Source of the DNA: Gallionella sp.
GTDB taxonomy: Bacteria; Pseudomonadota; Gammaproteobacteria; Burkholderiales; Gallionellaceae
Assembly (NCBI GenBank): GCA_028689145.1
Contig: JAQTWT010000007.1
Span: 1-64,000 of the forward strand
Direction: 5' to 3'
Length of the DNA stretch: 64,000 nucleotides
Shown here: piece after piece, positions 18,157 to 28,506 of the stretch
How the letters are laid out: every line of letters starts with the position of its first letter
Position numbering within the stretch: the first letter of the stretch is position 1
Made by a program: the position numbers and the translations under genes
The notes under the pieces: model-generated
Seen by the model: the letters and a program-made list of their open reading frames with translations, nothing else
Told to the model about the DNA's origin: nothing
Database searches by the model: none

Positions 18157-19131
18157 ATGAAGCAAGGTAGTCACGCACAGGCTTTGGAATGGCTGAAAAC
18201 CAATCCGTCTTTCGACGAACTTTGCGCCAGATACCCTGAGGAATGGTCGGCGGTGCAACAGGATATTGCTACCATTATCGAACGCGGCGTGGCGGAGGAA
18301 TTGAAAGCATATTTGGAACGCCTGTCCGCACCTGCTGCAGTGCAACAGCCTTTTCATGCCAAGCAACCAAACAGCAAATCGGTACAGGCGAACCTGTCGC
18401 GGTTTATCCGCAGCCGGATGGCGCATGATGCCGTCAAAAAACTTTGTCTATCCACGCTGGCAGCGGATACCGGAGTAAGCAAAGGCAAGCTGCGTTTCAA
18501 TCTGTTCAACGGCTATATCGCGCAGAGGCTGCTTTTTTCAAAAGGGTTGGTGCGCAAGCCGGCCTCCCTGTTCTGGTTTCGCCTGCTCTGGCCGCTGGTC
18601 TGGCAGAAGAAGCGGCTGATGCCGCTGGTGCAGCCGAAGGGCATCTATTGTTTCTATTCGCGCGCGCTGATCGAGGCGCTGGTCGCTATGATCGGTTCCA
18701 GCAACTGCCTGGAAATCGGCGCGGGTGACGGCACGCTGGCGCGCTTCCTGAAAGATGGCGGTGTGCGGATAACCGCGACGGACAACCATAGCTGGAACAA
18801 AGCCGTGGCCTATAGCGGGGAGGTCATCAAACTCGATGCACGGGAGGCGCTGAGCACTTATACTCCCGAGGTGGTTATTTGCTCGTGGCCTCCGTCCCAG
18901 AACGATTTTGAACGCCAGGTATTCAACACTCCCAGCGTGCAGCTTTACATCGTCATCGGCAGCCGCTACCAGTTTGCCTTCGGCAATTGGAACGATTACC
19001 GCAAGCAATCGCTGTTTGATCTTGAAGAAGATAAAAAACTGGGTGCGCTGCTGTTGCCTCCCGAATTGGAATCTGCGGTTTATGTGTTCCGGAGAAAAAC
19101 TGCTGCCAATGTGCATGAACAAAACCAATGA
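18157..19131 (+). CDS. predicted class I SAM-dependent methyltransferase-like protein
   Basis: The 324-residue product carries LEIGAGDGTLARFL at residues 185-198, the glycine-rich S-adenosylmethionine-binding motif I. An acidic residue follows in ITATDNHSW. A later VVICSWPPSQNDFE segment resembles the motif IV region. The N-terminal 130 residues are polar and helical and unassigned. Substrate is unknown. It follows the DUF190 gene on the same strand with a 63-nt gap. Confidence 0.6.
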   Translation: MKQGSHAQALEWLKTNPSFDELCARYPEEWSAVQQDIATIIERGVAEELKAYLERLSAPAAVQQPFHAKQPNSKSVQANLSRFIRSRMAHDAVKKLCLSTLAADTGVSKGKLRFNLFNGYIAQRLLFSKGLVRKPASLFWFRLLWPLVWQKKRLMPLVQPKGIYCFYSRALIEALVAMIGSSNCLEIGAGDGTLARFLKDGGVRITATDNHSWNKAVAYSGEVIKLDAREALSTYTPEVVICSWPPSQNDFERQVFNTPSVQLYIVIGSRYQFAFGNWNDYRKQSLFDLEEDKKLGALLLPPELESAVYVFRRKTAANVHEQNQ

Positions 19132-19173
19132 TGCGCGTTTTAAAACATAACAAATTTTTTGCTTTGCTGATAC

Positions 19174-20745
19174 ATGCCCACTAATACATCCGAACTGGCA
19201 TTAACCGAACCCGGCACCGTCGGCCCCTGTCATGTTGGCTCCGATGCCTTGCAGGGCATCAAGCGCCAGCAGACCAACCCAACCCGCTGGAATGGGCAGG
19301 GCTGGACGGAGTTCGCCGCCGCATTGCGCGATAACGGCATCGAGCTGCGTGTAGCCAAAGCCGCGCGCGGTATCTTCGCCACCGATGCGGGTGGCACGGC
19401 TTACGGTTTGCCGCACGGCGTGGTGATCGCGCGCAGTGCGGCGCAAGTTGCAGGATTGCTCAAGGCCGCGCAGCAATTCCGCGTGCCGGTCACGGTGCGC
19501 GGCGGCGGGCTGACCACCGAGGGCGAGTCGGTCGCATTCGGCGGCGTGCTGCTGGACATGACCGGGATGAGCCGGGTATTGCAGGTCGATAGCGATGCGC
19601 TGACGGTGCGCACCGAGGGCGGGATTTTCTGGCACAGCCTCGCCGAGGAATTGCGCCGTTGCGGCATGGATTACCTGTCCGCGCCGCTTAATATGACTGC
19701 TTCGGTCGGCGGCACGCTGGGGGTCGGCGGCATCGACGTGAATTCGCCGCGCCTCGGCTGCAGCGCCGATCAGGCGATTTCTTTACAGGTGGTCACCCCG
19801 ACCGGCGACATCGTCGAGTGCTCGGATACGCAGCATGCGGAATTATTTCAGCGCGTGATTCTGGGCTACGGGCAATTCGGTGTGATCACCGAAGCGACGC
19901 TGAAGATTCGCCGCTACACGCCGCTGCGCATGCATTATTTTTATTACGACTCGCTGCGCACTGCCGTCGAGGACATGCAGTTGTTGAACCGCAACGATGC
20001 CAGTGATTATTCGGGCATCCTGACCATCATGGATTGCGCGGTGAACCTGCTGGTGGCGTTCGATTCGGACGAGCGCGAGGCGGCGTTCCGCGCCAACTGG
20101 CAGCGGCATCTGCGCGGTTACGGCGAATCCGGCTTTGCACTGTGCATGCTGCGGCGTTATGCGCTGCGCCCGTGGAAGCTGCCCGAGGCGTGGTTCCTGT
20201 TGCAGCGCAAGCGCGAGCTGTTCCCGGAGTTTCGCCGCCCCGAGTATATGCGCGACGGCCTGATGCACGATCGCGCCGTGGTGTTTTCGCGCGCGGTGTG
20301 GAAGTTCTGGGGCAGCAAGCAGATGGTTATTCCCGACCTCGCGACTTCGGCGGAAAAATTCGTCGAGGCGGTGGAGCGCGGCAACGCGGTGTGCCGCAAA
20401 TATTTTCAGCATTACACGCTGTATTGCGTCGGCATCAAACTGCGCCCGGAACACCGGCCGCATTACGAAATGTCCTGCATCCCGCCCGATGCGGAAGGCT
20501 GGGCGTACGGCTGCGAGTTCGAGCCGATGATGGACGAGCGGGTGTACAGCCGCGATTATCTGCAATCGTTCAAGAACGCAATTTACGACATCGGTGTCGA
20601 CCTGGGCGGTAGCTATTACCGTTTTGGCGGCATGATGAAAGGCTATATCCGCCGAGTGTTCGGCGACGAAGTGGTGGATCGCCATCTGGCGATGAAACGC
20701 GCGACCGATCCGGCGATGATACTAAACCGGGATGTGATTTTCTGA
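19174..20745 (+). CDS. FAD-binding oxidoreductase, GlcD/PCMH type
   Basis: The 523-residue product has the PCMH-type FAD-binding fold. HGVVIARSAAQVAGLLKAA, VTVRGGGLTTEGES and SVGGTLGVGGID occupy about residues 85-190, and a C-terminal cap domain follows. Related enzymes oxidise 2-hydroxyacids or similar substrates; the substrate here is not deducible. Its TGA shares one base with the next gene's ATG. That gene encodes a dicluster Fe-S protein, so together they likely form an electron-transfer complex of the glycolate/lactate-dehydrogenase style. Confidence 0.85.
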   Translation: MPTNTSELALTEPGTVGPCHVGSDALQGIKRQQTNPTRWNGQGWTEFAAALRDNGIELRVAKAARGIFATDAGGTAYGLPHGVVIARSAAQVAGLLKAAQQFRVPVTVRGGGLTTEGESVAFGGVLLDMTGMSRVLQVDSDALTVRTEGGIFWHSLAEELRRCGMDYLSAPLNMTASVGGTLGVGGIDVNSPRLGCSADQAISLQVVTPTGDIVECSDTQHAELFQRVILGYGQFGVITEATLKIRRYTPLRMHYFYYDSLRTAVEDMQLLNRNDASDYSGILTIMDCAVNLLVAFDSDEREAAFRANWQRHLRGYGESGFALCMLRRYALRPWKLPEAWFLLQRKRELFPEFRRPEYMRDGLMHDRAVVFSRAVWKFWGSKQMVIPDLATSAEKFVEAVERGNAVCRKYFQHYTLYCVGIKLRPEHRPHYEMSCIPPDAEGWAYGCEFEPMMDERVYSRDYLQSFKNAIYDIGVDLGGSYYRFGGMMKGYIRRVFGDEVVDRHLAMKRATDPAMILNRDVIF

Positions 20746-21731
20746 TGGAAAACTATAAGAAGAGTGTGCAAACCGCGCCCAAGAGTCACAGCGATTGCAG
20801 CGGCTGCGGCCTGTGTATGCTGGTGTGTCCGATGTGGCGGCGCAACCGCGATCTGCAACACAGCCCGCACGGTTGTGCCAAGGCGCTGCAACACGGTGCC
20901 GCGCCGGACGATTTGGCAGAGGCGCTGTGGAATTGCACTTTGTGCCGCGCGTGCGATCCGGTGTGTCCGGAGCAGCTGGACATCAGCGGCATGATACTGA
21001 AACTGCGCGGGCAACTGGCGCACCCGCAAACAACAGTGCTGCAAGGACGCATGGTGGCGCAGACCAAGCGGCCCGCTTCGGCCTGTCAGGAAAAGACCGC
21101 GTTGCTGGCGGGCGAAGCATTGCGCGCGCATCCTGCCCTGCTGAAGCGCATCACGGCGCTGCTTGGCGAATCGGGCGTGCTTGCCGTGGCCCATGATGAC
21201 GGTGCCGATATTTCACTGGCGCTGGAGGCCGGTCTGGCGATTCCACCGGCAAGATTGGCCGCCATGATCGAGCCGTTGCGTCGCGCGGATAAGGTCATCG
21301 TGGCCGATGGTCTGCTGCTGCCCTATCTGGCGCAGTGGCTGCCTGCCGCGCAAATCTTCAGTCTGGGCGAAACTTTGAGCTCGCTCGAATCGATACGTCG
21401 TAACCTGCGCAGCACCGACTTATATGTGATCGAACCGCGCGCCTACCATGCCGACTATGTGCGGCTGGTCAAACACTACGACCGCCTGCGCAAGGAATGC
21501 GGCTGCGATTTCAATCTCGACCTGCAGCGTATCGCCATTCCCGCCACCGTGCGCAGCCTGCCGCAGCGGCTGGGATTGGTAGCATCAAATGATGAAGATC
21601 AAACGCGCTGGGTACTGCATGGCCGCCGCATTACGCGCATCGTGGTCGAGAGTCTGGAAGATCGCGCGGCTTTCGAGAAGGTTTGCGCAATCTCGGTGGT
21701 GCATCTGGCGGAGTTGGCGGATGATCTATAA
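20745..21731 (+). CDS. 4Fe-4S dicluster electron-transfer protein
   Basis: Two ferredoxin-type Cys clusters open this 328-residue protein: CSGCGLCMLVCP...C and CTLCRACDPVCP (residues 19-80). The rest resembles no catalytic domain I can name and lacks a clear CCG cysteine-rich domain, unlike full-length GlcF. It overlaps the upstream FAD oxidoreductase gene by one base, indicating a two-subunit oxidoreductase. A GTAG-type palindrome lies directly after the stop and may end transcription. Confidence 0.85.
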   Translation: MENYKKSVQTAPKSHSDCSGCGLCMLVCPMWRRNRDLQHSPHGCAKALQHGAAPDDLAEALWNCTLCRACDPVCPEQLDISGMILKLRGQLAHPQTTVLQGRMVAQTKRPASACQEKTALLAGEALRAHPALLKRITALLGESGVLAVAHDDGADISLALEAGLAIPPARLAAMIEPLRRADKVIVADGLLLPYLAQWLPAAQIFSLGETLSSLESIRRNLRSTDLYVIEPRAYHADYVRLVKHYDRLRKECGCDFNLDLQRIAIPATVRSLPQRLGLVASNDEDQTRWVLHGRRITRIVVESLEDRAAFEKVCAISVVHLAELADDL

Positions 21732-21742
21732 AAAAGTTGACC

Positions 21743-21819
21743 GTGGCTGGTGGTGAGGCACGAACCCCAGCATGATTGCATCGAAAAATGCTGGGGTTCG
21801 TGCCTCACCACCAGCCTAC
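21743..21819. repeat. long GTAG/CTAC-type palindrome, copy 2
   Basis: This 77-bp inverted repeat, with arms GGCTGGTGGTGAGGCACG and GCCTCACCACCAGCCTAC, is nearly identical in its arms to the element at 967-1045. The loop differs. It fills the spacer between the Fe-S gene and the geranylgeranyl-reductase-like gene. Confidence 0.88.
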
Positions 21820-21856
21820 CGCAGCATATTGGTAAATAATTTATTGAAGGTTTTTA

Positions 21857-23065
21857 ATGCGTACAGTTGATGTCGTTATCGTCGGGGCCGGCCTGGCCGC
21901 TGCCGCTGCTGCCAAGCGGCTGGTGGATGCCGGTCTGGAGACTATTGTGCTGGAGCGTTTTCAGTTGCCGCGCCACAAGATTTGCAGCGGCATTTTGTCG
22001 CCGCGCGGGCATCGTTTTCTGCTGGAGAACTTCGGCCCGTTGCCGCGCGAAACGCTGCACGATCCGGTGTCGTGCCGCGGCGTGACCTTTCACTTCCCCA
22101 GCATGGTGTCGATGCCGATGGATTTTTTCGGCGGCACGACCCCGCACCTGCACCGCAAATATGCCGATCACTGGGCAATCCAGCGCAGCGGGGCGGAGGT
22201 TCACGACCAGACTGCGTTCACCGGGTTGCAGGACAACGGCGACCACGTGATCGTGCAGGCCAAACGCATGGGTGAACCGGTCGAGTATCGCGCGCGTCAG
22301 GTCATCGGCGCGGACGGGCCGAGTTCGCCGGTGGTGCGCGCGGTTTATCCGGAATACCAGCAGTCCATCCCGTGGTTTTTTGTCGGGCAGAAATTCCATG
22401 AAATTATCGACTGTCCGCTGGACGAACAGTATTTTCATTTCTGGTTTCATCCCGAGCTCGGGCACTACACCTGGAGCCATGCGCGCGACGGGCGACAGAT
22501 CGTCGGGGTGGGTTTCAAGCGCGGCGACAATTTCGCGCGGAAACATGCCAACGTGGTGAAATATTTTCACGAGAAGCACGGCGTGCATCTCGGCGAGCCA
22601 CTCGACGACGAAGGCTGCGGCGAAAATTTTGGGCCGTCGCTGATCAACCGTTATGTGTTCGGCAAGGGCAATGTGCTGATCACCGGGCAGGCGGCGGGCT
22701 TCCTCAATATGATCGGCGAGGGCATGAGCTGCGCATTGCATTCCGGCGCGATTTGCGGCGAGGCCATTGTTGAGGCCAGATTGCGCAACCGCCCGATGCA
22801 GGAGATGTACCGCCGCATGATCTCTTCGGAAGTGCGCCGTACCTCGGATCAGTGGAACCCGCTGAAGATCGCTTTCGACCGGCCGCACGAAGCCGATTTT
22901 CCCGCTGCACTGATGGCTTTGGGCTTGCGTGACCGCGTCAAGGTGCTGCGCGACATGTGGCGCTTCGTCGTGCTGTATAAGGAATTCAAATGGGGCAGGC
23001 AAATCATGCAGGCCGCGCTACAGCGTCCGCTGATCGGCGGTTATTCGATGAAGCGCTGGTTGTGA
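21857..23065 (+). CDS. geranylgeranyl reductase family flavoprotein
   Basis: The 402-residue flavoprotein has an N-terminal Rossmann motif VDVVIVGAGLAAAAAAKRL, then the family segment RHKICSGILSPRGH. VIGADGPSSPVVR is the second FAD-contact motif, and VLITGQAAGFLNMIGEGMSCAL the third. Members reduce isoprenoid double bonds or act as related FAD monooxygenases/dehydrogenases. AAGG precedes the ATG by 7-10 nt. It follows the FAD/Fe-S pair, so electrons may flow between them, though this is inference. Confidence 0.85.
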   Translation: MRTVDVVIVGAGLAAAAAAKRLVDAGLETIVLERFQLPRHKICSGILSPRGHRFLLENFGPLPRETLHDPVSCRGVTFHFPSMVSMPMDFFGGTTPHLHRKYADHWAIQRSGAEVHDQTAFTGLQDNGDHVIVQAKRMGEPVEYRARQVIGADGPSSPVVRAVYPEYQQSIPWFFVGQKFHEIIDCPLDEQYFHFWFHPELGHYTWSHARDGRQIVGVGFKRGDNFARKHANVVKYFHEKHGVHLGEPLDDEGCGENFGPSLINRYVFGKGNVLITGQAAGFLNMIGEGMSCALHSGAICGEAIVEARLRNRPMQEMYRRMISSEVRRTSDQWNPLKIAFDRPHEADFPAALMALGLRDRVKVLRDMWRFVVLYKEFKWGRQIMQAALQRPLIGGYSMKRWL

Positions 23066-23072
23066 TTTGTTT

Positions 23073-23594
23073 TTAGATTGTGCTTAATTCGCCGGCGTAG
23101 TGTGCCGCGCGTTCCACGTAGCGTGCGGTGTTGGCATGCATCGCGGCGATCTCTTCTGCGGTCAGGGTGCGCAGCACTTTCCCCGGGGAGCCGACCACCA
23201 GCGAGTTGTCCGGGATAACCTTGCCTTCGGTGACCAGCGCGTTGGCTCCGATCAGGCAATTTTTGCCGATGACGGCGTGGTTGAGTATCACCGCTTTGAT
23301 GCCGATCAGGCTGCCTTCGCCTATCGTGCAGCCGTGCAGTGTGGCCTGATGTCCCACCGTGACATTGGCGGCGACCGTGAGCGGCGCGCCGGGATCGGTA
23401 TGCAGCACCGCGCCATCCTGGATGTTGCTGTTTTCCCCGATATGGATAGGTTCGTTGTCGCCGCGCAGCACGGCGTTGAACCAGATGCTGGCATTGTTTT
23501 CCAGGATCACTGTGCCAATGACCGAGGCATTATCGGCAACGAAGTGCCACGTGCCGCGCAATTCAGGGATACGATCTTCCAGACGGTAGAGCAT
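23073..23594 (-). CDS. gamma-carbonic anhydrase family protein
   Basis: This is a 173-residue left-handed beta-helix hexapeptide-repeat protein of the YrdA/CaiE type. The metal-binding His pattern is visible in VLHTD and [10 protein letters not shown] (about residues 70-95). Family members bind Zn or Fe as trimers and some hydrate CO2. It ends eight bases after the convergent flavoprotein gene. It is the last gene of the minus-strand run that starts at exbB. Confidence 0.93.
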   Translation of the reverse strand: MLYRLEDRIPELRGTWHFVADNASVIGTVILENNASIWFNAVLRGDNEPIHIGENSNIQDGAVLHTDPGAPLTVAANVTVGHQATLHGCTIGEGSLIGIKAVILNHAVIGKNCLIGANALVTEGKVIPDNSLVVGSPGKVLRTLTAEEIAAMHANTARYVERAAHYAGELSTI

Positions 23595-23643
23595 GGGGTT
23601 CCTATGCAGGGGATTCGGGTGCGGGGGATGCGGGCGTAATGCC

Positions 23644-24048
23644 TTACGCCCCTACAACCGCCGCGCCGACCGCCGCGATTTGCCCGTCCTGGGGCGAGCG
23701 TACGCCGCTGATGCCCAATCCGCCCACCACGACATCGCCGATTTTCAGCGGCACACCGCCCTCGGCGGGTATTACGCCGGGCAGCGCGAGATGTATCAGC
23801 CGCCCGCTCATCACCGCATCTTCGGAGGTTTTGGTCGGGCGTTGAAAAGCCACTGCCGCATGCGCTTTGGCGATTGCCGTTTCCACGCTGCCGAACTGGG
23901 TGTCGTGGCTGCGTTGCAGATAGAGCAGGTGGCCGCCGTCGTCAACTACTGCGATGACCACACGCCAGTCGTTGCGTCGTGCTTCGTCCTCTGCCGCTGC
24001 AGCCACGCGCTTGGCATCTTCCAGCGTAAGGATAGGTTTGCTGGTCAT
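23644..24048 (-). CDS. heme-binding protein, HbpS/GlcG (DUF336) family
   Basis: This 134-residue protein of the GlcG/HbpS family has an N-terminal [17 protein letters not shown] helix. The domain continues with [17 protein letters not shown] and the C-terminal [17 protein letters not shown] signature. ATG 24048 is preferred over longer frame extensions because it gives the standard family N-terminus; the upstream extension overlaps adk. Relatives bind heme or sit with glycolate oxidation genes. It lies 17 nt downstream of adk. Confidence 0.88.
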   Translation of the reverse strand: MTSKPILTLEDAKRVAAAAEDEARRNDWRVVIAVVDDGGHLLYLQRSHDTQFGSVETAIAKAHAAVAFQRPTKTSEDAVMSGRLIHLALPGVIPAEGGVPLKIGDVVVGGLGISGVRSPQDGQIAAVGAAVVGA

Positions 24049-24065
24049 GATTATTTGTTGCCCGA

Positions 24066-25561
<1,496 letters not shown>

Positions 25562-25571
25562 TTAAAACCTA

Positions 25572-25680
25572 CTGCGCAATTCGATAGCGGCGTTGCGCGG
25601 TGCTCGCTCCTCGCCTACCCAAAAGGTATGTCTCGTTCGCTGTGCGCCGCGCGCCTTGCTCTCGAACTGCTCGCTACGGT
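25572..25680. repeat. intergenic repeat-like block between kdsB and the Trm112-like gene
   Basis: This spacer holds no credible gene, although both neighbours are minus-strand and otherwise tightly packed. GCGCAATTCGATAGCGG near its left end and TCTCGAACTGC near its right end are partly complementary. The sequence between them (ACCCAAAAGGTATGTCTCG) looks like the conserved part of a dispersed betaproteobacterial spacer repeat. No second copy is in this window. Confidence 0.4.
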
Positions 25681-25683
25681 TTT

Positions 25684-25872
25684 TCATTTGATACTTTCTG
25701 CTTCTTCCGGAGTGAGCTTGCGTGCTTCGTCGACCAGCATCACCGGAATGTCATCTTCGATCTTGAAGGCCAGACGGTCGGCTTTGCAGATCAGTTCCTG
25801 CGCGGCTTTCTGGTAGACCAGCGGGGATTTGCACAGCGGGCAAACGAGAATATCAAGCAGTTTTGCGTCCAT
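25684..25872 (-). CDS. Trm112 family protein (UPF0434, YcaR-like)
   Basis: This is a 62-residue zinc-ribbon-type protein: [17 protein letters not shown] at the start and [20 protein letters not shown] in the middle. Homologues of Trm112 activate methyltransferases in eukaryotes; the bacterial role is not settled. Its ATG lies inside the 3' end of lpxK (20-nt overlap), the standard lpxK-ycaR-kdsB arrangement. Confidence 0.93.
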   Translation of the reverse strand: MDAKLLDILVCPLCKSPLVYQKAAQELICKADRLAFKIEDDIPVMLVDEARKLTPEEAESIK

Positions 25873-27040
25873 GAGGGGTGATCTTTCGCAGTATGTGGTC
25901 GATCAGGTTCGGGTCGATTTCGGCGTCCACGCGCAACACCCAGTATCGGGCATCGGCGAATGCAGCGCATTTTACCGCATCTTTTTCGGTCAGGAGTATC
26001 GCATCGCAGTCGCTGAAAGTCAGATCGGTATCGCGGTAGGGGTGATGGTCGGGGAAAGGGTGCGGGGTAAAGGGAATGCCGAGCGTCCGCAGATGCTTGA
26101 AGTAGCGTTGCGGATGGCCGATTCCGGCGACGGCGTGATTATTGGTGGCGTGAAAATGATCGGCACTGACTATTTGGGATGAATCGAGCAGATTGTGGAA
26201 AACTTTCCCCGACAGACGCATAGCGTACTGGCCTATCGTAGGGGCGAGATTCATCGCGCCCTTCTTGACTAGATCAGATGCCGAAGTCTCGTCGCCAGTA
26301 AATATAAATTCGCGCAGCGATTCGTTTGCTCCCTCGCCCGCAGGGTTTGAAAAATGCTTTTCTCGATCGCCTCCTCGCCCGCTTGCGGGAGAGGATTGAG
26401 GAGAGGGCATCGGGAGAGGGTTGGGGAGAGGGAAACGGGCTTGCCCGTTTATTACCACGGCATCCACGCTTCGCAAGCGCGACAGCGGCTCGCGCAGCGG
26501 CCCGGCGGGAAGCATCAGGCCGTTGCCAAAGCCGCGTACACCGTCGATGACCGCGACTTCGACATCGCGCTGCAAGCGGTAATGCTGCAAGCCGTCGTCG
26601 CACAGCACGACATCGCATTGCGGGTGGGTTTGCAGGGCGGCCCGCGCGGCGGCGGCACGGTCTTGTCCGATCCACACAGGGCAAAGCTTGCGCCGTGCCA
26701 TCAGTAGCGGTTCGTCGCCCACCTGCTGTGCGTCGCTATGCGTATTGACCTGTTGCGGCTGTTGCGCCGCACCGCCGTAGCCGCGGCTGACGATCAGCGG
26801 ATGCCAGCCGCGTCCGGCAAGCTGCTGTGCCAGCGCAAGTGTGAGCGGGGTTTTGCCGGTTCCGCCGACGCTGATATTGCCGACCACGATGACCGGCACG
26901 GGCAATTTATCGCCGGACAAAATACCGCCGCGATACAGCGCGCGACGCAATGCCGCCAGCAGGCGGAACAGCAAACTGATAGGGAACAGAATCAGGTGTA
27001 GCGGGGTGATGCGGTGCCAGTAATGTTGCAGCCCATGCAC
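25853..27040 (-). CDS. lpxK: tetraacyldisaccharide 4'-kinase with two in-frame repeat insertions
   Basis: This inner-membrane kinase phosphorylates the lipid A disaccharide at the 4' position. The P-loop [14 protein letters not shown] is at about 52-65, an N-terminal membrane helix at 17-35, and the C-terminal [10 protein letters not shown] motif is intact. The usual length is 320-345; here it is 395. The excess lies between NGQARF and the region before GKVFHNLL. One repeat encodes [17 protein letters not shown] and onward; a second, GTAG-type REP encodes [10 protein letters not shown]. Because lpxK is normally essential, the insertions are presumably tolerated. Confidence 0.94.
   Translation of the reverse strand: MHGLQHYWHRITPLHLILFPISLLFRLLAALRRALYRGGILSGDKLPVPVIVVGNISVGGTGKTPLTLALAQQLAGRGWHPLIVSRGYGGAAQQPQQVNTHSDAQQVGDEPLLMARRKLCPVWIGQDRAAAARAALQTHPQCDVVLCDDGLQHYRLQRDVEVAVIDGVRGFGNGLMLPAGPLREPLSRLRSVDAVVINGQARFPLPNPLPMPSPQSSPASGRGGDREKHFSNPAGEGANESLREFIFTGDETSASDLVKKGAMNLAPTIGQYAMRLSGKVFHNLLDSSQIVSADHFHATNNHAVAGIGHPQRYFKHLRTLGIPFTPHPFPDHHPYRDTDLTFSDCDAILLTEKDAVKCAAFADARYWVLRVDAEIDPNLIDHILRKITPHGRKTA
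26238..26261. repeat. GTAG-headed REP element inside lpxK
   Basis: GTAGGGGCGAGATTCATCGCGCCC begins with GTAG and folds as GGGCG/CGCCC. The same unit occurs as an inverted pair in the spacer at 54462-54533. In lpxK it is read on the opposite strand as GAMNLAPTI. Confidence 0.8.
26328..26432. repeat. palindromic repeat read in frame inside lpxK
   Basis: On the lpxK strand it runs CCCTCTCCCCAACCCTCTCC, then ATCCTCTCCCGCAAGCGGGC, then a GCGATCGAGAAAAGC tail. It is collinear with the acyl-CoA synthetase element at 5572-5690 and read in the same frame, so two unrelated proteins share [17 protein letters not shown] and a downstream PAGEGAN. Confidence 0.88.
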
Positions 27041-27053
27041 GTTGGGGCTTCCG

Positions 27054-27470
27054 TTACTTTTGATTTTGCGTGGTGAAGGTAATGCGCCCGAACCCCGCCA
27101 ACCGTGCCGCTTCCATCACGTTGATTACCGATTGGTGCGGTGCTTTGGCATCGGCGCTGATGACGATGGTGGGGTCGGTCTGCTCACCAGCGGCAGTTTT
27201 CAGCGAATCCGCCAACGCCGCTATGCCGGTATAAGGCACGCTCTGACTGTTGATGGCATAGTGCTCGGAGGTATCCACCGCGATATTGATTGGTTTGTCG
27301 GCCGCTACGGCCGCTTCCCCGCCGCCTTGCGGCAGGTTGATTTGCAACTCGGAAAACTTGGCGTAGCTGGTGGTCACCATCAGGAAGATCAGGATCACCA
27401 GCAGCACGTCTATCATCGGAATCAGGTTGATTTCCGGTTCCTCACGAGTGCGTCCGCGCTGAAAGTCCAT
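27054..27470 (-). CDS. exbD: ExbD/TolR family biopolymer transport protein
   Basis: This is a 138-residue inner-membrane protein with a short cytosolic N-terminus. A single membrane helix (EINLIPMIDVLLVILIFLMV, residues 12-32) carries the proton-path Asp in PMID. A periplasmic domain follows. It partners ExbB in using proton-motive force to energise TonB-dependent or Tol-type outer-membrane processes. It starts 3 nt after exbB and is followed by lpxK. No tonB is adjacent, so the energised partner is elsewhere. Confidence 0.95.
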   Translation of the reverse strand: MDFQRGRTREEPEINLIPMIDVLLVILIFLMVTTSYAKFSELQINLPQGGGEAAVAADKPINIAVDTSEHYAINSQSVPYTGIAALADSLKTAAGEQTDPTIVISADAKAPHQSVINVMEAARLAGFGRITFTTQNQK

Positions 27471-27473
27471 CGC

Positions 27474-28082
27474 TTAATCCCTGCGTTGGCCGTGCACGAT
27501 CTCTACCAGTTTGACTGCTTGCTGTTCCATTTCTATGGTCAGGCTGTCCACCTGGGCACGGAAGTGCCGGTAGAAAATCATGCTGGGAATCGCCACGATC
27601 AGGCCGAACGCGGTGTTGTATAAAGCCACCGATATGCCGTGGGCAAGTGTTGCCGGGTTGTTGCCCATCGCGGTTTGCGAACCGAAGATTTCGATCATGC
27701 CGACCACCGTGCCGAACAATCCGAGTAACGGGCTGATGGAAGCGATCGTGCCGAGCGTGGTCAGAAAATGCTCGAGATCGTGCGCGACTTTGCGACCGGC
27801 TTCCTCGATGGATTCCTTCATCACCTCGGGCGGGCTCTTGATGTTCTTGAGTCCGGCGGCAAAGATAGTCCCCAGCGGCGAACTTTCCGCAAGCCTGACC
27901 AGCATGCCGTCGCTGACCCCGCGTTGCTTCATTTCCTTGATGACTTCATCGAGCAGAGACGGGGGAGATACCCGGTTCGCGCGCAGGAACAGCGAACGCT
28001 CGACGATCAGACCGACTGCAATGATGGATGCCAGAATCAAAAACCAGATCGGCCAACCGGCCGCTTCTACAATTGCAAACAC
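27474..28082 (-). CDS. exbB: ExbB/TolQ family proton channel protein
   Basis: The 202-residue product has three membrane helices: FAIVEAAGWPIWFLILASII at the N-terminus, then TTLGTIASISPLLGLFGTVVGMIEIF, then LYNTAFGLIVAIPSMIFY. The last two are the conserved MotA/TolQ/ExbB segments. GTG 28082 is chosen because GGAG lies 7-10 nt upstream and it gives the standard ExbB N-terminus. A longer frame to 28136 adds a basic leader without a ribosome site. It heads the minus-strand run exbB-exbD-lpxK-trm112-kdsB-adk. Confidence 0.93.
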   Translation of the reverse strand: MFAIVEAAGWPIWFLILASIIAVGLIVERSLFLRANRVSPPSLLDEVIKEMKQRGVSDGMLVRLAESSPLGTIFAAGLKNIKSPPEVMKESIEEAGRKVAHDLEHFLTTLGTIASISPLLGLFGTVVGMIEIFGSQTAMGNNPATLAHGISVALYNTAFGLIVAIPSMIFYRHFRAQVDSLTIEMEQQAVKLVEIVHGQRRD

Positions 28083-28476
28083 GCGGATTCTCCAAATGTG
28101 CTTAAATTTCCAAATGCGCCTAAACAGGATGCGCACAAATTAGATGTGTTAAAAAATTTAAAGGTGGCTAAAATTTTTCAGAGCGCAACTGTATCGTGTC
28201 GCGCCGAGTTGAGCAACATTTCCCGTGAGTCATCAGGATTTACTTTAGCTATATTTGGCTAACTCGGCATTTGGAAAGAGTATTTTTATTTACCCACAAA
28301 ATCTGTGGATAACTTTGTGGATGATTGCTGTGGATAGTCGGATAAAGTGGCGTGGAATAAGGATTTTTGTTGCCTTGCCTATTTTTTGTGTGGTTATTAA
28401 ATTTATTAAAAACAATAGGTTATTGTAAGTTGTCGGTTTTGTTACGGGGTGTCGCTGCAAGAACTGGCGAATTTCC
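28083..28476. promoter_or_regulatory. AT-rich divergent intergenic region with four DnaA-box-like 9-mers
   Basis: No gene is visible in this spacer between exbB (minus) and xseA (plus). At 28290-28337 it holds TTACCCACA (28290-28298), a perfect DnaA box TGTGGATAA (28304-28312), TGTGGATGA (28316-28324) and TGTGGATAG (28329-28337). The last three share orientation with 12-13 bp periodicity. AT-rich stretches flank them (28140-28170 and 28385-28425). It may be a DnaA titration or regulatory site. Origin function is possible but unproven, as no dnaA, dnaN or gidA is nearby. Confidence 0.6.
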
Positions 28477-28506
28477 TTGATGTGTGGATTATTTGGACTT
28501 GTCAAT

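Noticed and set aside
28083-28476. Declaring the DnaA-box cluster the chromosomal origin
   Set aside because: No dnaA, dnaN, gidA or parAB gene is nearby and GC skew could not be computed. It is reported only as a candidate DnaA-binding region.
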